A program made the position numbers and the translations under genes. A DNA stretch of 64,000 bases from positions 620,001 to 684,000 of the forward strand of contig JAOANU010000003.1 of the NCBI GenBank assembly GCA_034387635.1, given 5' to 3'. The notes under the pieces were generated by a model, which was not told the DNA's origin, searched no databases, and saw only the letters and a program-made list of their open reading frames with translations. Source of the stretch: Rhodosporidiobolus odoratus (Eukaryota > Basidiomycota > Microbotryomycetes > Sporidiobolales > Sporidiobolaceae). Below, piece after piece: positions 22,957 through 34,600 of the stretch; the stretch's first letter is position 1; each line of letters begins with the position of its first letter.

Positions 22957-23146
22957 TGATCTTGACCGGGAACTCAGCCACGTTCTTCACGCTACCATAG
23001 GTGTAGCCTTCCGGACAGTGTAGGGTACCGGTTGCTGCCGCAATGAAGTTGTTGGTCGCGTCGGAAAGGATCAAAGAGAGGGAGGTCGGCACTGCGATCA
23101 CAGCGAGAGGAGCCAGAGCGTAGACGAGGAGGCTCAAAGCAAGCAT
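22895..23146 (-). pseudogene. Small secreted protein gene truncated at the repeat copy C boundary
   Basis: The ATG at 23146 begins a good signal peptide (MLALSLLVYALAPLAVIAVP), followed by SLSLILSDATNNFIAAATGT and a segment with one cysteine (LHCPEGYTYGSVKNVAEFPV). After KII the frame enters repeat copy C at 22956 and ends 20 codons later at 22895. Those last codons are the inner edge of a repeat that is also present elsewhere, so the original C-terminus appears to be lost. It could instead be a gene that genuinely uses repeat sequence as its tail. No family recognised. Confidence 0.4.
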
Positions 23147-23737
23147 GGTGAAATGCGGTAGGAGCAGACGAGCTAAATCGAAAAGTGGAGCGGGACGAAG
23201 AGAAAGACGGAGCAGGAAGCAGCTTCTCGGGGGTTTGGCCGCGTGGGCCGATGTCCGGCATTTGTCCGCACTCAATCTGGGTTTGTTTTGGGCAAAGAGC
23301 ATGATCATTCGCCCTGGTTACTGGCTGGAGAGTGACAGAGGTGAGTGTGCTGAGAAGAGGTGAGACGGGTGGAGGCCAGGGGCAGAGACCAGTCACGACG
23401 GGCCATTTGTTGTCGAAGCAGACGCCGAAGCGAGGCTGGAGCGTATGAGAGACGGTAGTGGTGCTTGTATACCTCGTCGTAGTGTCTTCGCATTACTTTA
23501 GTGGGAGAGGAAGTTGCAACTGATGAAGATGTCGGGGGCGGGCGGTGAGCGTCTGCGTCGACGAGGCAGGGTTGTGGCGTGTCGTTGTAGATAAGTCGGG
23601 TGTTCTGGTCACCAGGCTATTGAGCAGCGGGTCAAGTGCGAGCGAGCGAGAGGCAACGTTTCTCACCTCGATCTCGAGAGTCCACCTTGGCTCTCACCTC
23701 ATTCACCGCTGCAGCTGCATCCTGTAGGGAGTCGTGA
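23147..23737. other. Intergenic region between truncated secreted gene and flavin monooxygenase
   Basis: About 590 bp. Several overlapping frames exist on both strands but none shows motifs or coherent splicing. Probably the divergent promoters of the two flanking genes plus decayed sequence. Confidence 0.45.
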
Positions 23738-26700
23738 ATGGCTGTTGAGAAATACGACTCGATCATTGTCGGCGGTACGCTCCGGTTCCTCCTCATCCCG
23801 CCGATGTCCCACTCCCCCACTTCTGCCTTTTCCCGCCTTGATCCCGTTCCACACCATACCGGAGCCTTCCTCTTGAATCGCCTAAACAAGGTCGTAGAAA
23901 GCTGACGCTATTCTGCCTGCCTGTCCCGCTGGGAACCGGCTCCAGGCGGCCCTGCCGGTCTCGTTGCCCTCAAAACTCTGTCGGAGAACGGATTCAAGTG
24001 CATTCTCTTTGAAGCGGAAGACGAGATCGGAGGAACGTTCCGCTATCGAGCTTACGAGGCGGCAGAACTCGTGTCCAGTAAGCTTGCGTCTTGCTCTCCC
24101 ACTCTCCGCCCCCTCTCGTCGATGTTTCCTTTCCTTTCTCCATGGCCGTCGCTCCCCTTGCTCCCCCTTACCCTACTCTTTGCTGTCTCCATGTGACGCG
24201 AGCCTCTGACCAAGTCTCGGGTGTAATCCACAGGTAAACAGCTCACCGCGTTCTCCGACTTCCGCTTCCCCCCCGAACAAGGCGATCACGTCTCGCTTCC
24301 CGAATACGTTGCCTACCTCAATCGATTTGTCGACCACTTCTCGCTGCGGAAAGGCATCAACCTCAACTCGCGAGTGGTGAGCGTGAAGAGAGGAACGGGC
24401 GGGAAAGGGCATGTGGTCGAGGTACAGCGAAAAGGCGAAGAAGGTGCGTGATTAGGCTGCGCAATGGTCGACACGGCAGCTGATTCTGCGAACCCACAGA
24501 CACCACCCAGTACCGCTGCCGCTACCTTACCCTGTGCACCGGACTTCACGTCCTACCCCAAGTCCCTGCCCTCTCAGGCATCGAGCACATCACGTCCAAC
24601 CCGCACAAACAAGTCTTACACTCCTCGGAGTACAAAGAGCGGAAGCAGCTCAAGGGAAAACGCGTGCTGGTACTCGGCACAGGCGAGACGGGAATGGATC
24701 TCGCTTATGCGAGTATCAAGGCCGGGGCGGAGGAGGTCGTTCTGTGTACTCGAGGAGGGTGCGCCACCCTTTCTGCTGTTTCTTACCAGGCCGCATCTGA
24801 TTCCTCTTACGAATCAACTTTGAATTTGTCGCAGTTTCCTGAGCTTCCCCAAGGTCCTCAACAACTTTACCGTTCTAGGCACGACGTTCGACGGACACCT
24901 TCCCATCGACGGCCTCATTACGAACCTTTACGAAAGCTGCTAGTGCGTTCGGTCCCCTTCCCTCCCCAGCCCTTTCCCCCAGAGAAGCGTGCAATTGACT
25001 CTGCTTCCCTACTCAGCGTCCACCCTTGGGTGGCCGCCTCGCATATTCGCTGGTTTATCTCCGACTTTGTTATCAAGCGCGTCTTATGGCTACTGACAGG
25101 CACCATGGCCGGGTGCAACCAATGGGTTGGCGAGCTACCTTCCGAAAGGTTGGGTCGAGGTTCGTGTCTATCCCATCCCCCCCCCCCCCCCCCACCCCAC
25201 CCTCTAATGCCTCTTATAGCTGACGCCCTGGGTACCTTGTCCTTGTAGCCTACGTCTTCCTCAACAAGTCCCACGCCGCAACGACCTATATCAACCGACC
25301 TTACCGCAAGCGTTCCCGCTTCTTGAGCTGGATCAGCGAGTACCACGATCCGCCTGAGGATGTCTCCACACCTGGTATCGTCGAGATGGCACCTTGGCCG
25401 GTTGGCTTCGGCGCGGATGGGTCTGTAAAGTGGGACTGGGATGCGTGTGACAAGCGCGGTGGAAGCTGGAAGAAAGTGAGGAGGAGAATGGAGGGCAGGA
25501 AGGTTGAGCCGAAGTACGTGCCACTTTTACCTAGTCGCCCTCTCGCGCTTTCGCTTCGACTGGACCCTTCCTCCCTATGCTTTGCCTCCGCCATGGTCGT
25601 AGATCGGGGACTTGGAGCCTAACTCGCCTTTCTCACGTGGCAGCCTCGTCCTTTTCGCCTCCGGGTACCGCCAGGAGTTCTCCTCCTGGCTCTCGGATGA
25701 GTATCCACGTCCGTGGGACGCCGACGTTAGAGACGTCGTCTCCTCAACAACGCCAGATGTCGCTTTCCTCGGGTTCGTTCGTCCAGGAGTCGGTGCGTTC
25801 CATCTCGCCCAGCCACGGACTCGACCATAAGATTTACTGACATGGTGAGGTATTATTGCAGGCGCCATCCCGCCCATCGCAGAACAGCAAGCCATGTGGT
25901 GGACCGCTTACTTGCAGGGCAAGATGCAACTTCCGACGGACGAGCCCCACTACTACCTTCTTGCCAAGCCGGAGGCGAGGATCAAGTATGGCGTAGATCA
26001 CAGGTGTGTCTTCGTCCACACTACTATGACTTCCTCCGAGCCACCGCAAGGCCCGTCTTCCTTCCCCCCCCCGCGCCGACCTTCTCAATCCACCCTGGAA
26101 GCGCTTTCTTTCGCGCCCTGTGCTGATCTCTCGCGCACCACATCGCAGCACATACATGTCTACCTTGGCTCGAGACATGAGAGCCGCACCTTCCCTCTTC
26201 CCTCTCCTTCGCGAACATGGTTTCTTCATAACCTTTGTTTACTGGTGAGTCTTATGCTGTTCTCTCTCACCCCTGCCGTATCCTTCCGCTCACACCTTGC
26301 TTACTCGATTTTCGCAGTTTCTCCGCCGCCTTCACCTCACACTACCGCCTCCTCGGCCCGTTCAGGGACCCGAAAGCCCCAGAAGTGGTCAGGACCGAAA
26401 TCTGGGACACGGTCAAACGGAGAGGAGTACTGGGAAATCTATTCATGGGCGCCATTCCGATGTTGTTCTACGCCCTCGTGAACGTAAGCTTCTTCCTCTG
26501 TCCGGCCACAAATTCAAGGCACAAAGCTGACGAGTTCTCTCTCCTCGCGTCTTCCTTCGCCTCATCGCTTCTTGACACAGTTGACGGCCCTCCTCCTCGA
26601 GCTCACCTGGATCGCAGTCGGGAAACCTGATGTCTTGGGTGTGTATAAGCGCGTGACGGGAAAAACGTTCCCACTCGCTCGGCCAGAAGTTGAGCGGGAG

Positions 26701-26754
26701 CTGAAGGTGAAGAGGGGGAGGGAGGAGATGACGGCGAGGGGGTTGCCGAACTGA
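23738..26754 (+). CDS. FAD/NADPH-dependent flavin monooxygenase (FMO family)
   Basis: The short first exon (23738-23774, MAVEKYDSIIVG) splices to 23946, giving IIVGGGPAGLVALKTL, the FAD-binding Rossmann motif. The second nucleotide-binding motif is VLVLGTGETGMDLAYA, and between them lies an FMO-like identifying region (LSGIEHITSNPHKQVLHSSE). Further exons give ASGYRQEFSSWLSDEYPRPW and a conserved C-terminal region ending RGREEMTARGLPN. There are about ten exons. One intron at about 25160-25248 holds a run of 17 C. Such enzymes oxygenate N-, S- or carbonyl carbon atoms of small molecules; the substrate cannot be predicted. A hydrophobic stretch (LFMGAIPMLFYALVNLTALLL) near the end may associate with membrane. 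No biosynthetic cluster surrounds it. Confidence 0.85.
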
Positions 26755-27061
26755 AGCATTGCTAGCGCTTAGAATGTAAAGTGGTCAGGTATAGCTAGTG
26801 CGCAGCTGCCCTGCCCCCGGACACACGCGGGCATGTAGAGAATATATGAAGCTACATCTGCAGATGTACGGGTCCTGCTGTACTGTGTTGCTACGACGAG
26901 AGAGAGTATGCTAGGCGAGGAAAGAGGTATGCAAGCGGGCAAAGCCGAAATGTAGGTAATCATGGACGAGGGGGTATCTGATATGCAATGGAGAGAGGAG
27001 GAACAAAAACCGATCAAGCGAAACAAGCGACACCCAACAGTTTGACCGCCCCCTCCTCAGC
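26755..27061. other. Convergent intergenic region
   Basis: About 300 bp between two gene 3' ends. Nothing beyond the two probable 3' UTRs is seen. Confidence 0.5.
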
Positions 27062-28010
27062 TCACGAAGTGTACACGACATGACTGTAGTGACCCGGTAC
27101 CCTTTGCTGGCACTTGTCGCAGTCAGGCCTATAACCCATCGTGACTTTCCATCCTCCCTTGCCATGTTTCGCCGCAGACCCAGGCGACATGGGCACATCT
27201 TGAGGCATATCATGCAGGCCTGCTGGATATGGATTCGGATGGGAGTGCGAGTGTGAGAAGGAATGGATCGAGGTATCCGAGGAAGAAGGGGTCATGCCAC
27301 TGGAGAAAGGACCGGGAGAACCGGCAAGATGTTGATGCAAGGGTGGGGCGTCGTGAGGTGCTCTAGGGGCGGGAGCGGCAACGCAAGGTACGAAGGTAGG
27401 GTCTGCGAAGGCGAAACCGGAGCTGAAGATCGAGGGTGGGGCGTGGGTGGGATGGGAGGGATAGGAGGCGGCTAGAGGGGGAGTTTTTAGAGGGGTGAAG
27501 GAGGGCTGCGGAGGGGGATGAGGGGGATCATCGGACATGGTATGCTGCACATGTTCGGATGAATTAGCATCAGACAGGGTTTCAAAGAGGGAAGGTAAGG
27601 CGCACATCTTGGCCGGCCCCACCTTGCTCCATTCTGACATCGTCTCCCGTGTCTCGCTCGCTCGCTCCGAACCTTTCCTCGCAGCTCACAGGAGGGGTAT
27701 GTATGCCGAGCTGTTCCGTTTGATGTAACCAGTCGGGACCCGGAGAGGCCCTTTCGCTGACGGGCGTTCCTCCGAGTGCTTCTACAGAGAGAGAGCGGGC
27801 GAAAGTTGGTGGTAGCGAAGCGTAGAGCTGAGGAATGTAAGAAGGAGGTGCCCGACGCTGCAGATAGGGTAGCAAACGAGTTATTAGCTTGAACACTCGG
27901 AAAGGAGCGGTGAAATGGGTAGGAAGGAGACTGACTTTTGAAGCAGGACCGGGAGAAGGGGAACGTGTCCTACGCTTCAAAGTATGGTTTGGTAGTGTTT
28001 GGAATTGCAT
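27062..28010 (-). CDS. Conserved fungal protein of unknown function with C-terminal Cys/His motif
   Basis: Three exons joined in phase. Exon 1 starts at 28010 (MQFQTLPNHTLKRRTRSPSP). Exon 2 contains PPSYIPQLYASLPPTFARSLS and ends before a GTGCGC donor. Exon 3 starts HTMSDDPPHPPPQPSFTPLK. The protein is about 280 residues, largely Pro/Ser/His-rich and probably disordered. The last 30 residues are different in character: GWKVTMGYRPDCDKCQQRVP then GHYSHVVYTS. The CxxC plus two His suggests a small metal-binding or protein-binding tip. I do not recognise the family. Divergent from QRI7 with a 274-bp gap. Confidence 0.6.
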
Positions 28011-28284
28011 ATGGGCGAAGTGAAGTGGAGGAAGTAAGAAAGAGATGAAACGGGAACGGTTGCCATCCACACCGTCGCTCGTCTCGCCCCAGGGGACTCA
28101 GAAGTACCACCGAGAGCATCAAGGGTCTACCGCACGCTCTGTATCCGATTCCTCTGCTTTCCCTCGCCAGATTGACCTTTTCTTCCTCCTCAGCATTACC
28201 GTTTTTGTCGTCTTGTTCCGCCTAATTCCGCGCGGAATACCGCTGTACACTCTAGAGCGACCGTAGACACGGAGTACGAACGCC

Positions 28285-29920
28285 ATGCTGCCTATCGAAC
28301 TACACCACATGTTGGCCCCTGCCCTTAGGCGAGGATTCGCTTCTACAGCTACTTCTTCCCGCCCTTTGGTCGTTCTCGGGCTCGAAAGCTCTGCCGGTCC
28401 GTCATCCACACTCGATGCATATTCAGGCCGCACCGACTGACCCTGACTCGAACGCTCTACCTCCCCCGCTGCTGCCCATGATGCGATTGCCTTTTTCTCG
28501 TCCGCTCCTGACCGTCTTGCGGCTCCCTCACTCCTCGCAGATGACACTTGCGCTTCAGTTGTCACCTCGTCTCAAGAGATGCTCTCAAATGTCGTCCTCA
28601 AGCAATCCAATATCCACGAAGCTTACGGCGGCATTCATCCTCTCCATGCCCAAGAAGCGCATCAACGGAACATGCCACTGGCCATTCAACAAGCTTTGCG
28701 AGACGCGAATGTTGAGCTATCAGACTTGGACGGAATTGCCTTCACGAGAGGCCCAGGAATGTATGGGTGCTTGAGTGTTTGTGCTGGAGCAGCCAAGACG
28801 TTGGCGGCCGCATCGGGTAAACCGCTGCTTGGGGTGCATCACATGGTGTGTTCTTACGTCTGCTTCCTCATGTCGGCACATAGCTTGCAGTGAGGAGTCG
28901 TGTCCCTGATACTGACCTGTTCATTCGCTCGCAGCAAGCCCACGCCCTCACTCCCTTCTTGACCGCCTCGGCTGCATCCCACCCAAGTCCCTCCTTCCCC
29001 TTCCTAACCCTCCTCCTATCGGGTGGTCACACCCTCCTTCTAAACTGTACCTCCTACTCCTCCTTCAAGATCCTAGCCACGACCCACGACGAATCCATCG
29101 GAGCGTGCTTTGACAAGGCTAGTCGGGATATGGAAATTTCTTGGGCTTTAGGTGCGGGAAGTCCAGGTGCAGCTTTGGAGAAGTTTGCTTGGCCGGGACT
29201 CTCGCTCCAGGGTACTGAAGAAGTGGGAGAGGGTGAGGTCGAGGGGGAGAAGGAGGTGGCCTTCCCAACTCCCTTTCGATCGGAACTCGCCTTTTCCTAC
29301 GCGGGTCTACGGTCAGCTCTCACGCGAATACTTGCAAAAACTTCAGCGAAGGAGATGCCAGAGGCACGGAAGAGGAGTCTGGCGAGGTCCTTCATGCTGG
29401 CTGGATTCAGGCAAATTGAGGACAAGGTCGAATTGGCATTGAAATTGAGGCAACAGAGGGGAGAAGACAGGGTCAAGGGGCTGGTCGTCAGTGGTGGTGT
29501 CGCGAGTAATCTCATTCTGCGGGAGAGGTATGTCTGCTGCTACTCTTGCCTTGAGCCGACCCAAGGAGGCTGTTCTGACGACCTCACTTTCTGCAGACTT
29601 CGTATCAGACTAGACGAACTAGGCTACCCCGACATGCCGCTCATCTTTCCTCCACCAAAGTATTGCACCGGTGCGCCTATTCTCCCACATTGTTTCCGTT
29701 TCTTCCTCCTCGCTCTCACGATACACCTCAGCCTTCGCCCTCTTTCTGATTGCTCACGCTTGCATCTTTTCTGACTGCAGACAACGCCGCCATGATTGCC
29801 TTTGTCGGCCTCCTGCGCTTACAACGAGGGTTGATCGATCCCTTGACGGTCATGCAGAAAAGCAAGTGGAGTGTAGAAGAGTGCGAGGCCGATTTCGCCC
29901 AAGCCATCTCAGGCCAGTAA
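28285..29920 (+). CDS. QRI7: tRNA N6-adenosine threonylcarbamoyltransferase, mitochondrial (Qri7/OSGEPL1)
   Basis: ASKHA-fold TsaD/Kae1 family enzyme that forms t6A37 on ANN-decoding tRNAs in mitochondria. A short basic presequence (MLPIELHHMLAPALRRGFAS) precedes VVLGLESSADDTCASVV; the SSA/DDT junction is an intron. Metal-binding motif: LLGVHHMQAHALTPFL (HxxxH across an intron). Nucleotide-binding blocks: FLTLLLSGGHTLLL, THDESIGACFDKASRDM (the usual GEAFDK-type block reads GACFDK) and VVSGGVASNLILRE. The last exon starts DNAAMIAFVGLLRL, with the Asp of the conserved TDNAAMIA motif. Six exons, stop at 29918-29920. Convergent with the IAH1-like gene, gap 227 bp. Confidence 0.9.
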
Positions 29921-30147
29921 CGCTCTGCTCCGCACGGCACTAGGGACGCTCAGGACAGCATGTGCGACGCAGGAAAGGCATAAGGATAGACGGATCCCTC
30001 TGTTGTTTCTTCTTTACTTCGCAACTCTTAACCCGCAATTACTCTACGATTTCTTCTAGAGGTTTAAGCCTACGTGTTCTCGCTCTGGTTCTTGCTGCTG
30101 CTGCCACCTTGGGTGAGCGATGTCGGACTGTAGACGCCAAATGGCCT

Positions 30148-31441
30148 CTAGAAAGGCTCCGCGCCATCCTTGGCAAGTTGCTCGACGGCGATTTCGGCAG
30201 AAGCAAACTCTTCGCCAAGTGCTGTACGTCAGAGGGAAATGAAAGTGACTCGTCAGTTGCCACAAAGAGATACACAGGCGAGAAAGACGCGAGAACGACA
30301 TACCGCCGGTCATGATATCCCGCCAGTACGGGAAGAGGAGAGGGAGCTGGTCCCAGTGCTTTGCAGGGTAATGCTCGGCGATCACCCGCTTGACGCCTGT
30401 GCATTACGTGGAAGATGAGGCGCAATCGTTAGTTCCCAGTCCGGATTGTGGCGGTCGACCGAAAAGAAGGAACCTCATGCTGAACGTTGAACACGCACCT
30501 TCGACGACAAATTCATATCCTTTCACCTTTAAATGCAGACCATCCGTAAAGAACGGTTTAAGATTCTCCTCTTTCCCGCCCGCCGCGTCCCAAATAGCCG
30601 AATAAGCATCCACGACCGGCACTCCCTCCTCCTCACCCAATCTCTTCACCGCCTCGGCATAAGCCTTGGTGTTGCTCTGTTCCCTATCTGGACGGTCGGG
30701 GAGACCGCGCGAGGCGCGGACGATGGCCCAGTCGGGAGGGTAGATAGGAGGCGGAGTGATGAGGATCAGGGAGGCTGAGGGGGAGTGGTAAGGCGAGGTA
30801 GGGGAGCGGATTAGGGAGATGATCTCGCGGAGGTTGGAGGTGTAGTCATCGATCGGGACCTGTGACAGAGTGTGACGTTTGGGTTGGAAACGGGTAAAGC
30901 GAAGTGGAGGAGAAAAGACGTACGTGCTGAGGTTCTCCCGGAAGGGCGCTATCGTTCGCTCCTAGCCAGATGGTCATCAACTGGGTCTTTGACTCGCCCG
31001 ACTCTTTCTTCGGAAGCCACTGAGCGAGTCGAAAGCGGGATTTGCGAGCCGGGAGAAGGTGAGCATGAAGGAAAAGGGGAGAAAACGGACGGGACCGCAC
31101 CTCTTTGAGACAGGGAATAGCCCAGCGGGTGTTGTAGCCCGACAGACCGCGGTTCACGACGTCTCTGCTGGCATACTATGATCAGCCTGGTCAAGGTGTT
31201 AGGCGGGTGATGAGGCGAAAAAAAGCCGATGAGCGCCGGTTGGAGAAAGAAGAGGTGGACGGACAGTTTGCGAGTGTATTCTGCTGCGATGGAAGCTGCG
31301 AGGCCATTCTCACCCCATGACAACTCGGTGAGTGAGTCTGTGTGGGTTGTAGAGTCAGTAAGGGGGATTCAAGGGTAAAGTGGGGGAGGAACGAGACACA
31401 CCGCCGAACAAGATGAAGCGGTCTAGAGGGGCTGATGCCAT
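30148..31441 (-). CDS. IAH1: SGNH/GDSL esterase, isoamyl acetate-hydrolysing esterase (Iah1) type
   Basis: The ATG at 31441 gives MASAPLDRFILFGDSLTELS, with the nucleophile Ser in GDSL split by an intron after FG. Block II: VVNRGLSGYNTRWAIP (oxyanion Gly). Block III: MTIWLGANDSALPGEPQH (GxND). Block V: FTDGLHLKVKGYEFV (catalytic Asp and His as DGLH). The final exon, after a GTATGT..GTACAG intron, reads ALGEEFASAEIAVEQLAKDG and ends AEPF and stop at 30148-30150. About 300 residues, the usual size for Iah1. Expected to hydrolyse short acetate esters in the cytosol. Divergent from VPS54 with only 189 bp between starts. Confidence 0.85.
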
Positions 31442-31630
31442 TGTGGTTTTGGCAGTGTATATGTATGTCTAGTCGAGTCTAGGCTACTCGTCGGCAGTGA
31501 CAGTGAACAGCAGGAATAATATTGACCCGCGCACTTCAAGTTCTCCTCCGCCGCCAACGCACCAGACCCGCTTCAGCATTCCCGCTAACTCAGACTCGTG
31601 ATCCCGTAGCGCACTCGACCGCGCTGTAGG
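31442..31630. promoter_or_regulatory. Shared divergent promoter (IAH1 / VPS54)
   Basis: 189 bp between divergent ATGs. No recognisable element could be assigned. Confidence 0.5.
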
Positions 31631-34600
31631 ATGACACAGCCTCGATCCAGTCTCCCTCCGTCAGCTTCGAGGTTGTCACTCACCTCCAACTCGTCCACCC
31701 CGGCCTACACCACATCGACCACTCGACCGGCCAACGGCGTGAACGGTGCAGGCCTACCACGCAGTGATGACAAAGTAGCTGGGGATTACTGTACGCCAGA
31801 CTCTGCGCCATGTCGTGAAGACCAAGCCTTGCTGACGCCCTCTCCACCTTGGCCTCACCGCGGTTCACCTTCAATCTCTACCTTGCACAGCCATCTCTGC
31901 CGTACTCGCAGAGCCAACACCAGCCGCTTCACTCCTCCCTTCCCTGCCCACCTTACCCTCTGCCAGCTCCTACCTCCCTTCCCAGCTTTCCTCTCTCTCG
32001 ACCACTTTCACCTCTGCCGGCACCCTCCCCCGCTCCGCCACCCCAGGAGCCAAGAGCGTCGCACAACGAAGAAGTCAAGCCCCTCCCATCGCCGCTACTG
32101 AGCTCAGAAAAGTCAGCAAGAGCGAGTTTGAAGGCTACCTCAAAGAGGTGGGGGACGATTTCGACCGATGGGACAAGGAGAGCCGGGCAATTCGAGCGGG
32201 CGTGCTCGATGAGCTTGATGACCGAGAAGGGACCAATGGAGAGCTTACGGGGCTGGGGTTTCAGGGTGTGGCCGGAGGCAAATCTTCCAAACCAGAGGAG
32301 GTCCTGCCCGCACTCGAAGAAGTCCCGCCCATCTTCTTCGATCCCGACTTCAACCTCTCCAATCCTCGCACCTTTGACCTCGTCACCGAGCGCATTCAAC
32401 TCTCGCCTACTGCGTCCCCCGCCTTACCTTCCATCTCTTCCATGTCCGCCGCATCTCCTGACCTTTCCTCGTTCGACCACATTCCCGGCCTCGGTCCCAC
32501 CACCCTGAACGACCTCGCCTCGGACGAGCTCTTGCAGGACAAGCTCTCGCATTACACGGCCGTAATCGAGTCTCACCTCGTTCGAGAAATAGGAGCCCGA
32601 AGCGGCGCCTTCTTCTCCGCCCTCTCAAACTTGCAAACTCTGCATCAACAGGGCGAAGACGCTCTGGGCAAGATTGGTGAACTCCACTCTGCCCTGGGCA
32701 GTCGGGAAAGTGGCGTGGGGGGCACAGCACGGTATGGATTGCAGATCCTCCGGTCGCAGGCTCGAAGGAGGGGGTTGGAGAGGATCGAGGAAGCGGTCAG
32801 AGCGGTGGAGGAAGTTTGGAGCGCGGTAGAGGGAGTGAAGGAGCTGGTGGAGAGTGGAGAATGGGAGGGGGCATTAGAGGTTAGCGAAGGGATCGAGGAG
32901 GCTTATTATGGATCTTCTGCGGCTTCCACTTCCGCTTCAAGTCCTTCTCCAGAGTCTCCACTACCTGCTTTGCCCAATCGACCCTCTCTAGCCGTCATCA
33001 CGCCCTCCTCTGCCTCCTCGTCGACTTCCATCAAGCGATCCACCCCTCGCCTAAACCTCACAAAGCTGAACGCTCTCCGATCTCTCCCCGTCAAGCTCAC
33101 CCTCCTTCGAGCGCAGATCGCCAAGTCGCTTGAAGGGGAGCTCATCACTGTGCTTGAGCACGAGATGGACGTCGGGATTGAGGAGCATGTTGAGGTTGAG
33201 AAGGCTGGAGAGGGCAGATGGAAAGGCCAGGCTGCGTCGAGAAAGGGCAAGGCGACGGAGACTGCGGCATCGGTACTCTCCTCCTCGTCTTTGTCTTCCG
33301 CCGCTGCAACGGCGGCTGCTGCGGCTGGGCTCGCAGGCGTGCCAGAAGCGGTGGAAGAGGAGGGGGAGGGGGATGGTGAGGAGGCATGCCCGGAAGGGAG
33401 GGCGAAGGAACGAGCAGTCGAGAGGGTGAGACCAGTGGTCCGAGCGCTAGTTAGGGCAGAAGGGATGGATAATGCCATTACGGCTTGGCGGGAAAGCGTC
33501 TTGAGGGAGGTGAGGGCGATGGTGAGGGAGGTAAGTCGTGACTATTGCCATCGTTCTCTCTCTGTCTTTCTTGCAGACAGGTGGACTGATCTTGTCCTTA
33601 CGCGACTTCCAGCATCTCCCTGCCGCCGACACGCCCACCATCGAGCAGGAAGACCAGTTTGTGCAGGCTGCGATCCGGTCGGTGAGCAAACAGAGTATCG
33701 ATCTCGGCATCATCTCTGAAAAGTCGTGCGTGACTGGCTTCCTCGGTCTCCACTTGGGGGGCTCCTGCTGACAATTGATTGTATAGCCTCTCGCTTGCGA
33801 AGCAGCTTCGCGGTTTGCCCCATTCCTCCTTCCTCGCCCTCGCTACCGAAACCTTCGCGGGCCTCCTGGCTTGCATCCATGTCGTCGATCTCCAAGCCCG
33901 CGTCCTGCTAGAACTGTATGCTCAGGCGCGAGCAGAAGAGCATGCCCGAAAAGCTCGTCGACGAAGACCAGCTGGCGACGCTTTGCAGCCTCCGTCCTCA
34001 CCGACCTCCGCCATCTCTGTTTCCAGTCTGACCGTCCCTGGCTCCGTTCTGCCCTCCTCCGCCTCGACTACCTCGGTGGATGCCCGCTCAACCACCTCCA
34101 CTGACGATTCCTCCACCCTCTCGACCGAGATCGCGGATGTAGTCCACGCCGTTGCCGAACTCGCCAACGTCCGCTTCTCCAAAGTCATCGGAGTCCGCAC
34201 CGAAGTCCACGCCCACCTCCCCCTCTCCTCCTTCCTCGAAATCTTCGACTTGGCGTGGCGTTTCGTCCTCGACTGCGAAATCGTCTGTCAGCGAATGATA
34301 GTCGGGTTGAGGGGAGCGATGGTGTCTCAGTCAAAGAGCTTTTTGCAGCAGTTTCATCAGAAGAAGATTACGGAGAGTGCGAGGACGGTTGAGGAGGAAC
34401 AGTGGGCGCCGGTTGAGGTTCCAGTTGAACGTCAGAGGGAGGTGCTGAGGATCGTTGGGTCGGCTGTGGGGGATCCGGTGGAGCTCTTGCTTGGCGACCG
34501 GAGAAAGGAACGGCTTGCAACCGCGAGTGCGGACGACGCAGGCGAGGCGAAGGAGGAGGACGGAGAGCTGCAACCTGCCAAGCAGGTCGAGGTCGAAGGG

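Noticed and set aside
23738..31441. A secondary-metabolite cluster around the flavin monooxygenase and SGNH esterase
   Set aside because: The neighbours are housekeeping genes (QRI7, VPS54) with no synthase, transporter or cluster regulator.
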